Below the pieces are notes generated by a model. That model was not told the DNA's origin. It did no database searches and saw only the letters and a program-made list of their open reading frames with translations. Below, one piece after another: positions 1-9,527 of a stretch of 64,000 nucleotides of DNA (positions are counted from its first letter, which is position 1; every line of letters begins with the position of its first letter). Where the stretch lies: positions 328,370 to 392,369 of the forward strand of contig JANQQL010000050.1 in assembly GCA_028289345.1 (NCBI GenBank). The letters are read 5' to 3'. This DNA is from Planctomycetota bacterium (lineage in GTDB: Bacteria > Planctomycetota > B15-G4 > SIAN01). Made by a program: the position numbers and the translations under genes.

Positions 1-1445
1 AAGTCGTCGATGACCTGTTCCGCGCTCAGGTAATTGTCCTGGCGATTCGGTCCCAAGAACACATCGAAGCCTTGTTCCAAACCGCTGAAGCTCGACAGAT
101 GCTGGGTGGCGATGCTGGCGATAGTCAGGAAACCGGCCTCGTGGAAGACCTCCGCCAGAGTTTGTGCATCGGGAGAGAGAGCGGTGGTGTTGTTGACGAT
201 GCCCGTGTCTCGAGGGTGCTGCCCGGTCATGATCGCGACGTGGGATGGGTTGGTAATGTTCGTGGTCGAGAACCCGTTCTCGAAGAACACCCCGCGCTGG
301 GCCAGCCCGTCCAAGCCCGGCGTTTCGATCTGCACACCCGACGCAGATGCCCCCACGTGGTCCGCCCGGTGGGTGTCCGAGGTCACGAGGAGGACTCGTG
401 TCGGATTCGGATCCGTGGGCACCACGAACAAGTCTGTCACCCAAAGGGCTTCTTCTGGCGACACCACCCCCGAGGAAGAGAACAGCGTCGCACGGAGTTC
501 GAGGTTGCCGGTCGGGAACGAGCCCGCCGGACAACGGATCAGCTGCCAACCCTGATCGGGGGAATCCCAAGAGAACTCCTTCGTTTGCTGTTGGGTCTGG
601 GAGGCAATGGTGATCTGCAAACTCGTCGAGGGGCCCGGCCGATGGCGCACCACTTCCGGAAACGCGGCCCAGAATCGGAGCTCGTCGTCCGCGGTGGTCG
701 TCGCGTGGGCCACCAGTTCGCGCTGAGCACTGAACAGAATGGCGTGGCGCACGTCCCGGTTTTCGTTCCTTGAAAGGCGACGACGTGCCTCTCCATCAAG
801 GGATCGTTCCGGACGAACCCAACTTACTTTGACCTGCTGGATGGCGACACTGGGGGCGCTGCCGACGAAACGGATCTCCAACGAGGAAGCCGGGCTCGTC
901 GAGAGTTCAGGAAAGCCGGGCAAGGAGACCCAACGCGGGTCCTTGGCAGGAGCTAGCGAGATCGGAGAACTCTCGGCGACGGTCTTGTCCCCGCGAGTCA
1001 GCGCGATCTGGAACACCGTGGGATTCGGCGCCGCCAGGCGGACCGACACGTGGTTCATCAGGGCGGGGTCCAGGGCCTCCTCGATGCGCACCCGCCGCGG
1101 TCCTTCTCCGGCAAGCCGAATCCATGGCGTCCTCGAAGCTTCGCCAGGCTCGTCGAGAAGCACTCTCGCCGACCTCGGAGCCTCCACCTGCCACATCCGG
1201 GGGTCATTCTCCACCGACCAATGGAACAAGGTTCGGGAGTCATCGACCGGTTCTTCCGCGGTCTCCCAGGCGACCCGTCGCACCGCGAAGGTCTCGCTTC
1301 GAGCCCCCGGCGGGGTGCCTTCGTGGGACGACTCGGGGGAGACCCGGTCATCCCCGCACGCCGCGACCGCTCCCATCAGGCAGAGCAGAGGAAGCCGACA
1401 CCGAGATGCGCTTCGCCAATCGAAAATGGAAACCACTGATTCCAT
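1..1445 (-). CDS. Sulfatase-family lipoprotein with large N-terminal domain (3' end outside window)
   Basis: The frame stays open to the left edge, so the C-terminus is missing. It starts at ATG 1445 with a lipoprotein signal ending in the lipobox AVAAC, so the product is probably membrane-anchored and exported. About 340 residues of unrecognised, probably beta-rich sequence precede a sulfatase/alkaline-phosphatase-superfamily domain. The metal-binding Asp lies in SDTHRAD (D357). The nucleophile region reads TNPSHVAIMTG (T398 to H402), so Thr stands where formylglycine sulfatases have Cys or Ser and His replaces the usual Arg. That points to a phosphodiesterase, phosphonatase or non-formylglycine sulfatase rather than a classical arylsulfatase. 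The substrate is unknown. It is divergent from lptD. Confidence 0.85.
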   Translation of the reverse strand, partial: MESVVSIFDWRSASRCRLPLLCLMGAVAACGDDRVSPESSHEGTPPGARSETFAVRRVAWETAEEPVDDSRTLFHWSVENDPRMWQVEAPRSARVLLDEPGEASRTPWIRLAGEGPRRVRIEEALDPALMNHVSVRLAAPNPTVFQIALTRGDKTVAESSPISLAPAKDPRWVSLPGFPELSTSPASSLEIRFVGSAPSVAIQQVKVSWVRPERSLDGEARRRLSRNENRDVRHAILFSAQRELVAHATTTADDELRFWAAFPEVVRHRPGPSTSLQITIASQTQQQTKEFSWDSPDQGWQLIRCPAGSFPTGNLELRATLFSSSGVVSPEEALWVTDLFVVPTDPNPTRVLLVTSDTHRADHVGASASGVQIETPGLDGLAQRGVFFENGFSTTNITNPSHVAIMTGQHPRDTGIVNNTTALSPDAQTLAEVFHEAGFLTIASIATQHLSSFSGLEQGFDVFLGPNRQDNYLSAEQVIDD

Positions 1446-1886
1446 GAGACCCCGGATCAAGGTTTGACGCAGGATGGGGGCACCCGCCATCGTCTTCCCC
1501 GAAATCATCAGGCCGAACTGCGCTGCCGGGGAGTCTTTCAGCGGGTCACGGACGATCTTCTCCATCCCTCGGCCCAACCATCGACCTCTTCCACCCGGAC
1601 CGGCGAAGAGCGACCTCGACGTCAATCCCCGCGAGGTTCTTCGCACGAACCTTCGCCCGTGCATTTTCCAACAAGCAGGGAACGACCGAACGGAGAGAAA
1701 GCTCGACGAGGCCGAACTCCGGCCCCGACCATCCGAGTTGCGCCGGTGTTCCCGCGAGGCTGCGGCCCCGGGACGAGTCCTGCGGAGGCGGATCGAGTCC
1801 TCTTGCCCAGACCTTCGTCGCCAATCCCTGGGGCGCCCAGGAAAATCCCTCGATTGGTCATCCGAGGGCTCTCTTAGACTGAGGCG
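1446..1886. other. Divergent intergenic region, sulfatase/lptD
   Basis: This 441-base spacer separates two divergent genes and should hold both promoters. Open frames here overlap one another, have no recognisable product and look like GC-rich chance frames. A TTAGACT string at 1874-1880 resembles a -10 box but sits only six bases before the lptD ATG. I see no RNA gene or repeat. Confidence 0.5.
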
Positions 1887-4436
1887 ATGGCGACCATCGG
1901 GGAGGGACAGCAGGTCGCACGGCGAGGCCGACTCGCGGGTGCGATGCTGATGCTGGGCGTTGGCTGGTGTCTGCCAGCTCGCGCTCAAGATGACGGGGAA
2001 TCGGGGACCACCTCCCCCGCCGATCCGTCCTCGGACTTGGTCGCGCAAGAGGTCTACACCGGTTACATGCAGAGCATCGGCCAAGATGCCGACCGGCTCA
2101 TCGTGGCCATCACCGGCGGCATCGAGATTCGTCAGAAGGATTTGTCGTTTCGCGCTGACCGGGCGGTGCTTTGGCTCGACAAGAACCGCTTGTCCCAGGC
2201 CAGCTCCGGGGACCGCTCTTCCGACGGTGGCCCGCTGTTCCAAGGGCCCCGGGTTCCTGGCTCTCCGGGGCGAACGCCGCTGCGACGCGCGCCCCTCGGC
2301 CTGCGACCGCGCACCCAGCTCGCCCTCGAAAACATCCAGGAGATCTACCTGGAAGGGCACGTCACCTGGCAACAGGGGGAAGAGAGCGTGCTGTTCGCCG
2401 AAAGCCTCTACCAGAACCTGGTGGAAGAGCGCGGGGTGATCCTGCACACCACGATGTTCGCTCAGCAGCTCGATGCCAACCAGGGTCGCCTGTACCGACT
2501 GCAGCTCCGCGCCGACGCCATCCGCGCCATGGGCAGCCAAGGACTCGTCGCCGAGAACGTCACCTTCACCACATGCAACTTCGGGAATCCCCATTTCCAC
2601 GTGCACTCGGACCGTCTCGCTTTGGAAGGCGAGAACGCAGTGGTGTTGACCGGAACGCTTTCTGCCAAGGGCAACCACGTGGCCGTGGGCAACCTTCCGG
2701 TGGCGCCGCTGCCTTCCTTTTCGGTCGACATCGAAGAGGGCGAGTCGTTGCCCCTGAAGCGCCTTCGAGCCGGCCGCTCTTCCCAGAACGGCGTGTTCTT
2801 GCAGACCTTGTGGGGCGATGACATTTCCCGCACCGGTCAAAAGGTCCACGATGCCCTCGGCATCGATGCCCCGTTCCGGGGCGATTTCGATCTGAACCTG
2901 GACGTGTACACGCGCCGGGGAGTGGGAGTGGGACCGGGCGTCTCTTACGGCTCCGAAGGTCTCTACTTCGGGGAAGTGGGCAGCTACTGGATTCGCGACA
3001 GCGCCGACGAAGATGGGAGCCGTCTGCAGATGCCCGAACCCGGCGGCATGGGCGACCCCTTTCGCTTCGACCTCGATCAGCCTCAACGCCTGCGCGCGTT
3101 CACCATCAATCGCTTCTTCCTGAGCGAGAACACCCGACTGGACGCCGAAGTCCATTACCTCTCCGATCGAAACTTCCTCCAGGAGTACTTCGAACGCGAA
3201 TTCAAGGAGGAGAAGGAGCCAGAAAGCTATGGGCATCTGGTTTGGCAGAACGACTACACCCGAGCCCGGGCCCTGTATCGAAACCGTCTGAACGACTTCG
3301 ACACTCAGCTCGACTCCTTGCCTCGCGGGGGTTTCGAGCAGGTCGCCATGCCGCTGTTCACTCTGCCGGGCTTCGAAGAAGGGGGAGCGGGCACCCTGCT
3401 CCTGACCCACACCCACGAACTCGGTTACCTTCGCCGCCATCCCGCAGACGACGTGGCGACGACCAGCGAAAGCGTCACTCGCTACGCCTCCATGGCCGAA
3501 CTCTCCACCGGATTTGACGTCGGGCCGGTGGGGGTGCGGCCTCACGCCGGGGCCCAGTTCTTTGCCTCCAGCGACTCCCTGCAAGGCGGACACAGCCTAG
3601 CTCAGACCCTCGGCAACGTGGGCGCCCGGGCCCAGCTTCCCTTCCACCGCGATTACTTCGTCGACGTGCCGGCCCTGTCCATCGACGGCCTGCGACACAT
3701 CGTGATCCTGGAGGCCGGCTACAACAACTACTACTTCGCGACCCAGGATCCGACCGACTTCTTCGGGCTCGATCCCATGGAAAACAAGGACGAGTTCCAG
3801 AACTACCTGGTCGGCGTCCGACAACGACTGCAAACCTATCGCAACGGGCAGAAGGTGGTGTTCCTGGACTTCGATGTCGAGATGCAGTTGTTCCCCAAAG
3901 AAGACCGGGACAACATTCTGGGGGTCGATGCCAACGGCCAGAACGTGGGCCGCACCGCCGGTCCGCTACTGCTGGACTTTGTCTATCGCCCCGGGTTCAG
4001 TCACCCGTGGCTGCAAGGCACCTCGCTTCGTTTCGAAGCCGAAGCCGACGTCGACCGCCGCCGCTTCGACGTGTTCAACACTTCAGTCACCGTTCGGCCG
4101 AACAGTCAAACCCGCACCCAGTTTCGCTATCGCACGGTGCGCTCGCGCAGCCGCCAATTCACCACCGCCTTCGAGTATCTATTGACGGACAAATGGTCGG
4201 CCTCGTTTCTTGGTCAGTGGGACTTGCGCCGCGACGAAGCCCAGGAGCTGCGGGTGACCCTGGGTCGCTACGGCCACGACTGGCTCATGGAGATGTCCCT
4301 CGAGCGCGACGAAGGCGAAGACAACACCGCCTTCGCCATCTCCATCCGACCGGTCTACTTCCGTCGCCAGCCAGCCAGCAGCCCGCTGGACCTGCGCGAC
4401 TCGCGGCTCGAGTTCCTGGACGCCAGCGACTTCTGA
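1887..4436 (+). CDS. lptD: LptD/OstA-like outer-membrane LPS-assembly protein
   Basis: An 849-residue exported protein whose signal peptide ends near PARAQ (residue 34). Residues ~50-270 resemble the OstA/LptA-like jellyroll, with phrases such as DADRLIVAITGGIEIRQKD and GLVAENVTFTTCNFG. The rest is rich in alternating aromatic and polar strands typical of a beta-barrel, ending in SRLEFLDASDF. LptD with LptE inserts lipopolysaccharide into the outer leaflet of the outer membrane, so its presence implies a Gram-negative envelope. Sequence is divergent from the proteobacterial form and cysteines are few, so the disulfide-switch arrangement of E. coli LptD is not evident. An internal ATG at 1944 would truncate the signal peptide and is less likely. 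Confidence 0.72.
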   Translation: MATIGEGQQVARRGRLAGAMLMLGVGWCLPARAQDDGESGTTSPADPSSDLVAQEVYTGYMQSIGQDADRLIVAITGGIEIRQKDLSFRADRAVLWLDKNRLSQASSGDRSSDGGPLFQGPRVPGSPGRTPLRRAPLGLRPRTQLALENIQEIYLEGHVTWQQGEESVLFAESLYQNLVEERGVILHTTMFAQQLDANQGRLYRLQLRADAIRAMGSQGLVAENVTFTTCNFGNPHFHVHSDRLALEGENAVVLTGTLSAKGNHVAVGNLPVAPLPSFSVDIEEGESLPLKRLRAGRSSQNGVFLQTLWGDDISRTGQKVHDALGIDAPFRGDFDLNLDVYTRRGVGVGPGVSYGSEGLYFGEVGSYWIRDSADEDGSRLQMPEPGGMGDPFRFDLDQPQRLRAFTINRFFLSENTRLDAEVHYLSDRNFLQEYFEREFKEEKEPESYGHLVWQNDYTRARALYRNRLNDFDTQLDSLPRGGFEQVAMPLFTLPGFEEGGAGTLLLTHTHELGYLRRHPADDVATTSESVTRYASMAELSTGFDVGPVGVRPHAGAQFFASSDSLQGGHSLAQTLGNVGARAQLPFHRDYFVDVPALSIDGLRHIVILEAGYNNYYFATQDPTDFFGLDPMENKDEFQNYLVGVRQRLQTYRNGQKVVFLDFDVEMQLFPKEDRDNILGVDANGQNVGRTAGPLLLDFVYRPGFSHPWLQGTSLRFEAEADVDRRRFDVFNTSVTVRPNSQTRTQFRYRTVRSRSRQFTTAFEYLLTDKWSASFLGQWDLRRDEAQELRVTLGRYGHDWLMEMSLERDEGEDNTAFAISIRPVYFRRQPASSPLDLRDSRLEFLDASDF

Positions 4437-4749
4437 GCGGCGCAATCGCCCGAAGAGTTCCCCTTCACGCTCCAAGACGAGAGCTCCGGGCCATTGCACC
4501 ACAGGGCCACGGGCCGGTCACTCGGCAACCGGCACCGATGGAGCTGACCCAAGTCCCACTCCAGTGCCTTCGCGACGGCCGTGAACACCGGGTCGGCTCG
4601 AGGATGAGAAACGCAGAGGCGTTCCTGGGGTGAGCGATTCTCCTCGGCCAGAGGGGTGCGGTGGCCCCACTCCTGGGAAATCTGCGCTCGGGGGATAGAA
4701 TCGTGGTGGTTCTCTCGGGGGAAGCCCCGAACTGTCGGAAAGTCAGACT
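4437..4749. other. Intergenic region lptD/tatA
   Basis: No convincing gene lies in these 313 bases. A TAGAAT hexamer at 4696-4701 could be a -10 element for tatA, about 50 bases before its ATG, but no good -35 match sits at the expected distance. No clear terminator for lptD was found. Confidence 0.4.
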
Positions 4750-5004
4750 ATGTCGCTCGCACTCTTCGGAAGCCTCGGCGCGCCGGAACTCCTCATCATC
4801 CTGGCCATCGCCCTGCTCATCTTCGGCGGCCGCCTCCCCACCGTCGCCCGCTCCCTCGGACGCTCCTTCACCCAGTTCAAACGCGGCCTGAAAGACGTCG
4901 AAGACGAGGTCGAGAACGCGGCTTCGGAAGCAAACCGGATCGAGACGCGACAGGCGGAACAGATTCCGAGCCCGCGAGAGAGCGCTTCGGAGAAGACGTC
5001 GTAG
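4750..5004 (+). CDS. tatA: Sec-independent translocase TatA/TatE
   Basis: An 84-residue protein with the standard TatA plan: a short N-terminal transmembrane helix (about residues 8-24, PELLIILAIALLIFGG), the FGG hinge followed by basic LPTVARSLGRS, an amphipathic helix reaching FKRGLKD, and an acidic, disordered tail. TatA oligomerises in the inner membrane to form the pore for folded proteins bearing twin-arginine signals. No tatB or tatC is adjacent, so the remaining components must be elsewhere. The gene converges on the MshEN-domain gene, with stop codons about 45 bases apart. Confidence 0.93.
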   Translation: MSLALFGSLGAPELLIILAIALLIFGGRLPTVARSLGRSFTQFKRGLKDVEDEVENAASEANRIETRQAEQIPSPRESASEKTS

Positions 5005-5049
5005 GGACGTTCGACGAGTGGGAGTTGCGAATGGCCCTCGGCGAAAGAC

Positions 5050-5547
5050 TCAGCCGCCGAACAACTCGTCCAGACGCGAAGCGACCGCGGTCCCCAAATC
5101 CTCGACCGGGTACTTCTCTTTGAGGACGCGCTCGATCTCGGACACCAGCGCGATGTAGATCCCCACCCGCCCCTTGGTTTCGGACTCGATGTGTTCGATG
5201 GCGGACATGTCCAGGTCACCGCAGGTGGCGATGATCAAGGTGGAGCCGAAGCGGTCCATGGGAACCAAGCGGTGCCCGTGGAAGAACGTCCCGGCCAGCG
5301 GCTTGCCGATCTCGTCTGGGGTGTCGTACTGGGTCGGCAGGATGTACGGCAGCTGGAGCTGGCGGCACATGGCCTTGGCCAGGTCGTACTCCGTCACCAG
5401 TCCGCGGGCGAGGGCGATGTCGGTGATTCGCTCCGACGTCGCGCGATGCTCTTCGACGATCTCTTCCGCCTGCTGAGCGTCCACCAGGCCTTCCGCCCGG
5501 AGCACCTGCTCCGTGGAAAGCTGTCCGAGTTTGTGGGAGCTACGCAT
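5050..5547 (-). CDS. Stand-alone MshEN/GspE-N domain protein
   Basis: A 165-residue protein that begins MRSSHKLGQLST and carries the two-part pattern of the type II secretion/type IV pilus ATPase N-terminal (MshEN) domain: KLGQLSTEQVLRAEGL, then LARGLVTEYDLAKAM and LQLPYILPTQ. In secretion ATPases this domain binds c-di-GMP or platform proteins. Here no ATPase domain follows; the protein ends at LDELFGG. It could act as a regulator or adaptor of a secretion or pilus system, which is inference. The bulk of the domain, including LVPMDRFGSTLIIATCGDLD, is present, so this is not an obvious truncation. Confidence 0.8.
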   Translation of the reverse strand: MRSSHKLGQLSTEQVLRAEGLVDAQQAEEIVEEHRATSERITDIALARGLVTEYDLAKAMCRQLQLPYILPTQYDTPDEIGKPLAGTFFHGHRLVPMDRFGSTLIIATCGDLDMSAIEHIESETKGRVGIYIALVSEIERVLKEKYPVEDLGTAVASRLDELFGG

Positions 5548-5924
5548 GAATCCGCTATCGGCACCCCGGGCGTGGGGCTTGAGAGGCGGGGGAAACGGGA
5601 AAAGGATTCCTCGTCAGGCTTCTGTGCCACGAGTGCATTCCACCCGGGCGAGATGTTGCGGGGCTAAGGCCCAGTCGAGAGAGACTTGGCTCGCGATAGG
5701 TCCGCTCATCGTCGGTTTCAATGCGGTTCGTACGCACCCCGGCTTCCACCGAATCACCGAATCACCGAATCACCGAATCAGGTTCTATGGAACTGGTGTG
5801 AGATTGCACCGCTCTCTTGGGTTAGACATCTGCGGCTCCTTGCGAATCACGTCGTCGTAGCACCAAGCCACGGTTCGCTGCGGCCGGCCAAATCGGTGAA
5901 CTCGCGGAACAAGGCGAGAATGTC
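5548..5924. other. Intergenic region with a short tandem repeat
   Basis: This 377-base spacer lies between two minus-strand genes and should hold the promoter of the MshEN gene. Apart from the GAATCACC tandem repeat at 5751-5780, I see no conserved gene or RNA. Confidence 0.45.
5751..5780. repeat. Tandem GAATCACC octanucleotide repeat
   Basis: The 8-base unit GAATCACC is repeated 3.75 times without mismatch. It lies in non-coding DNA about 200 bases upstream of the MshEN-domain gene. Short arrays like this are prone to slipped-strand length change. No spacers are present, so it is not CRISPR. Confidence 0.85.
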
Positions 5925-6974
5925 TCACTCCTGCGCGTCAAGCGCGGCCGCGAGCAGCCCGAAGGGTGCCACGAGCTCGGGACCGAGAATGGGGTTTCTC
6001 CAATTTGGATCGAAGCGCTCGAGGAGTGCAATCAGGACGAAACCCTCGTCTTGGGACCAGCTGTTTCCTGCACGAGCTTCGACCATCGAGACTCCCGGTT
6101 CCGCCGTCAAGCGGTGGCTCGCCCAGACGGCGACACCCTCCATATTGAGGAACAGATCCTCCAGTTCCGAAAGGAAGGCGTTCGCGCCAACGAAGAACGT
6201 CTCGCGCCTGCGTTGGGCGATCCGAAGGGCTTCTCGCACCTTGGCCTTGCAAGCGGTCGGATCCATCTCGTCAGCCGCTTGAAAAAGGAGCTCCGTCTCA
6301 AGCTCCCAGGCTTTGACGAACTCGGGCACATCCTGAAACAACTCCTCGATCAGATCGTCGTGAAGTGATTCGGGCATCGAAGGGTAGGAGACGCGCAACT
6401 CCGCAACGCGACGCCCGACGTCCACGAGCTGTCGAGTGTGGATGATCTCGTGACTGAGGACGCCACGAATCAATCCGTCCAAGTCCGGATGACCAGCCGC
6501 TCGGGGGTCAAGACGCCAAACTTCAGGCATCGCCACAACGAAGAACGGGAGGGTGCCATCTTCCGCGAGAGCGGCGAACGCTGTCCCGGCGCGCGGGATC
6601 TCCTGGCCCGTCGGCAAACGCACCGCACCGTCTCCCGGAACCGCGTGCACGCTCACGGGTTGTCCTCGGAGATTCAAACTGGTGTTGACCGAGGGGCTTC
6701 CTTGATCCGACGGGGCCTCGAGGTGCCAAGTGACCTCGGTTCCGATCACAAGGATCCACGGCAGAGGCACTGGATCGATGTGGAGAAACTCCACGCAGCA
6801 GCGCTCCCAGTCATCAAGCGCCGCCTGCAACCAACGAATTTGCTGGGGTTCGAGCTGCGGGTGCGAGTCCGGGCGAGGACCTGCGCAGGACGAGACCGCG
6901 CTGAGTGCCGCGAGGACGAAGCCGGAGATGACTCGGCTGCGCGCCCCGCGAAGAACACCGAATCGCAAGAACAT
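5925..6974 (-). CDS. Lipoprotein with HExxH metalloprotease-like motif
   Basis: A 349-residue predicted lipoprotein: the N-terminal hydrophobic stretch ends in AVSSC, a good lipobox. Mid-protein LSHEIIHTRQ contains a HExxH zinc-binding motif, and about 100 residues later NMEGVAVWASHR offers a Glu that could be the third ligand of a gluzincin-like site. The overall family is not recognised, so protease activity is inference from the motif spacing. It lies just downstream of gyrB on the same strand, with only a few bases between, so it may be the last gene of that transcript. Confidence 0.6.
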   Translation of the reverse strand: MFLRFGVLRGARSRVISGFVLAALSAVSSCAGPRPDSHPQLEPQQIRWLQAALDDWERCCVEFLHIDPVPLPWILVIGTEVTWHLEAPSDQGSPSVNTSLNLRGQPVSVHAVPGDGAVRLPTGQEIPRAGTAFAALAEDGTLPFFVVAMPEVWRLDPRAAGHPDLDGLIRGVLSHEIIHTRQLVDVGRRVAELRVSYPSMPESLHDDLIEELFQDVPEFVKAWELETELLFQAADEMDPTACKAKVREALRIAQRRRETFFVGANAFLSELEDLFLNMEGVAVWASHRLTAEPGVSMVEARAGNSWSQDEGFVLIALLERFDPNWRNPILGPELVAPFGLLAAALDAQE

Positions 6975-6980
6975 CAGAAC

Positions 6981-9527
6981 TCACACGTCCAGGTTGCGCA
7001 CCTCGAGGGCGTGGGTTTCGATGAACTCTCGGCGCGGTTCGACGACGCTGCCCATGAGGATGGTGAAGATCTCGTCGGCGCGCACGGCGTCTTCGATCTT
7101 GACCAGGTACATGGTGCGCGTTGCCGGGTCCATGGTCGATTCCCAGAGCTGATCCGGGTTCATTTCACCGAGACCCTTGTAGCGCTGGACTTCGAAGTCC
7201 CGTTCGCCTTCGGCTTGGATCTGCTCGAGAACTTGGCTCAAACTGGCGACCCGGTCCTCGTGCTTGGGGAATCGCACCAGGAGAGGCCCCTCTTCCCCAA
7301 TCGGCGTTTCGCCGTCTTCGGAGGCTCGCGAGAGAAGTTCGTCCACCACATCCCCGGACTCCGACTTCTCCGTGCGAGTCCGGATCTGCTCCACGGGGAC
7401 GGACAACTCTGCAAACTGGGCAAGCACCTCGTTCACCGCGTCCCGATCCCGGAACTCGAACACCTCGAAGTCCGTGATTTCCCCGGGTCTTGGATCGAAG
7501 CTGATCACCACCTCCGGTTTGGCTTGGCGTTGTTCGTCCAAGAATTTGTCGAGCTCTGCCTCGGAGGCGAAGAAGAGTGGATCTCCCTCGGCGACTTCGA
7601 CCCGGTAGGCCGGCATTTGGGGCGGAGTCCCTGCGCACGCGGCCAACACTTCACTGAACGTTGCTCCCGACCGTTCGATCGCAGGAATCAAGGCCTCGAG
7701 ACGTTCGATGCCATCCATCAGCTCGCGCAGTTTCTCTCCCTCGATCTCTTGGCCGGATTCGAGCACCAGCACCGCCGAGCGAATTCCCAAATCCCGCTTG
7801 GCCGCAGACAACTCGGCCTCGGTTTGGATGTAGCGGATCGTCTTGCCTTTGCGGAGTCGATACAGCGGTGGCGCCGCCACATAAACGCGACCGGCTTCAA
7901 TCAGATCACGCATCTGCCGATAGAAGAACGTCAACAAGAGCGTTCGGATGTGAGATCCATCGACGTCGGCGTCGGTCATGATGATGACCTTGCCGTAACG
8001 AAGCTTTTCGATGTCGAAGTCTTCGGTTCCGATCCCCGTGCCGAGGGCCGTGATGATCGTGCGAATCTCCTGGTGCCCGAGCATCTTGTCGAGGCGCGCT
8101 TTTTCGACGTTCAGAATCTTTCCGCGAAGGGGAAGGATCGCCTGGGTTCGACGGTCCCGCGCCTGTTTCGCCGAGCCGCCGGCGCTGTCACCCTCGACCA
8201 GGAAGATTTCGGTCTCGTCGCGCTTGCGCGACTGACAGTCGGCCAACTTTCCGGGAAGTCCTCCGCCCGACATGGCACTCTTGCGAACAAGCTCTCGTTG
8301 TTTGCGAGCCGCTTCACGAGCGCGCATCGCCAACAACGCCTTGTTGGCAATCGCCTTGGCTTCGCCCGGGTTCTCTTCCAAGAACGTGCCGAGGTCTTCA
8401 TTGACCACGGTTTGCACAATGCCCTCGATCTCGCGGTTGCCGAGTTTGATCTTGGTCTGACTCTCGAACAACGGATCGGGAACCATCACACTGACCACCG
8501 CCGCCAATCCTTCCCGGAAGTCCTCTCCGCTTGGCGCCGCTTTCCCGTCCTTCAGCAAACCGGACTTCTTCGAGTAGTGATTCAACGTCCGAGTCAACGC
8601 CGAGCGGAATCCCGAAAGATGGGTTCCTCCTTCGAGAGTGTTGATGTTGTTGACGAAGCTGTAGACGTCTTCGTGATAGGTGTCGTTGTATTGCAGCGCG
8701 ACTTCCACCACGTTGTCATCGACTTCCTTTCGGAAGTGAATCACGCTCTTGTGCAGCGGGTTCTTGTTCTGGTTGAGCAATTCGACGAACGACTCGAGAC
8801 CCTTCGGATACGAATAGGTTTCGGAACGATCGTCATTCTCATTGATGAGATGAATCGTGAGACCTCGAGAGCCCAACAAAAACGAAAGCTCGCGCAGACG
8901 TTTGGCCAAGGTTTCGTAGGAGTAATCGACCGTGTCGAAGATTTCTTTGTCGGGACGGAAGGTGACTTTTGTGCCGCGCTTGTCCGTCTTCCCTTCCTTG
9001 GTCAGCTCGGTCTTGCGATTCCCCCGCTCAAAACTCTGGTGATACGACTCCCCATCGCGGAAGACGTTGACTTCCAACCATTCGGCCAAGGCGTTCACCA
9101 CCGACACACCCACGCCGTGCAGACCACCAGAGACCTTGTACGACTTGTGGTCGAACTTGCCGCCCGCATGCAACTTGGTCAGCACCACCTCTACCGCGGG
9201 AACTTTTTCGGTGGGGTGCATGTCGACGGGGATGCCACGACCATTGTCCTCGACGGACACTGCACCGTCTTTGCGCATGCGCACGGTGATTTCGCTGCAA
9301 TACCCCGCCATCGCTTCGTCGATGGCGTTGTCGACCACTTCGTAGACCAGGTGGTGAAGCCCACCAGCGCTCGTGTCCCCGATGTACATCGCGGGACGCT
9401 TGCGCACCGCGGAAAGTCCTTCGAGGACCTTGATCGACCCGCCGTCATAGGACGCGTCGTTGGCGGCATCGCCGCTTGGCTCGCGAGCCGCTTCGTCTTG
9501 ATCCACGATTTCCTTATCCGATGCCAT
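6981..9527 (-). CDS. gyrB: DNA gyrase subunit B
   Basis: An 848-residue ATPase subunit of DNA gyrase, which introduces negative supercoils together with GyrA (not in this window). The GHKL ATPase region is clear: SAVRKRPAMYIGDT, EVVDNAIDEAMAG, DNGRGIPVD and GGLHGVGVSVVNALAE. The transducer domain follows. The TOPRIM domain shows EGDSAGGSAKQARDRR and the acidic DADVDGSHIRTLL. The length and the insertion between TOPRIM and the C-terminal KGLGEMNPDQLWE tail match the long Gram-negative type (about 800 residues) rather than the short type. The start codon overlaps the end of the DUF721 gene by 14 bases, indicating co-transcription with dnaN and that gene. Confidence 0.98.
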   Translation of the reverse strand: MASDKEIVDQDEAAREPSGDAANDASYDGGSIKVLEGLSAVRKRPAMYIGDTSAGGLHHLVYEVVDNAIDEAMAGYCSEITVRMRKDGAVSVEDNGRGIPVDMHPTEKVPAVEVVLTKLHAGGKFDHKSYKVSGGLHGVGVSVVNALAEWLEVNVFRDGESYHQSFERGNRKTELTKEGKTDKRGTKVTFRPDKEIFDTVDYSYETLAKRLRELSFLLGSRGLTIHLINENDDRSETYSYPKGLESFVELLNQNKNPLHKSVIHFRKEVDDNVVEVALQYNDTYHEDVYSFVNNINTLEGGTHLSGFRSALTRTLNHYSKKSGLLKDGKAAPSGEDFREGLAAVVSVMVPDPLFESQTKIKLGNREIEGIVQTVVNEDLGTFLEENPGEAKAIANKALLAMRAREAARKQRELVRKSAMSGGGLPGKLADCQSRKRDETEIFLVEGDSAGGSAKQARDRRTQAILPLRGKILNVEKARLDKMLGHQEIRTIITALGTGIGTEDFDIEKLRYGKVIIMTDADVDGSHIRTLLLTFFYRQMRDLIEAGRVYVAAPPLYRLRKGKTIRYIQTEAELSAAKRDLGIRSAVLVLESGQEIEGEKLRELMDGIERLEALIPAIERSGATFSEVLAACAGTPPQMPAYRVEVAEGDPLFFASEAELDKFLDEQRQAKPEVVISFDPRPGEITDFEVFEFRDRDAVNEVLAQFAELSVPVEQIRTRTEKSESGDVVDELLSRASEDGETPIGEEGPLLVRFPKHEDRVASLSQVLEQIQAEGERDFEVQRYKGLGEMNPDQLWESTMDPATRTMYLVKIEDAVRADEIFTILMGSVVEPRREFIETHALEVRNLDV

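Noticed and set aside
5751..5780. CRISPR-like repeat
   Set aside because: Copies are contiguous without spacers, and no cas gene is present.
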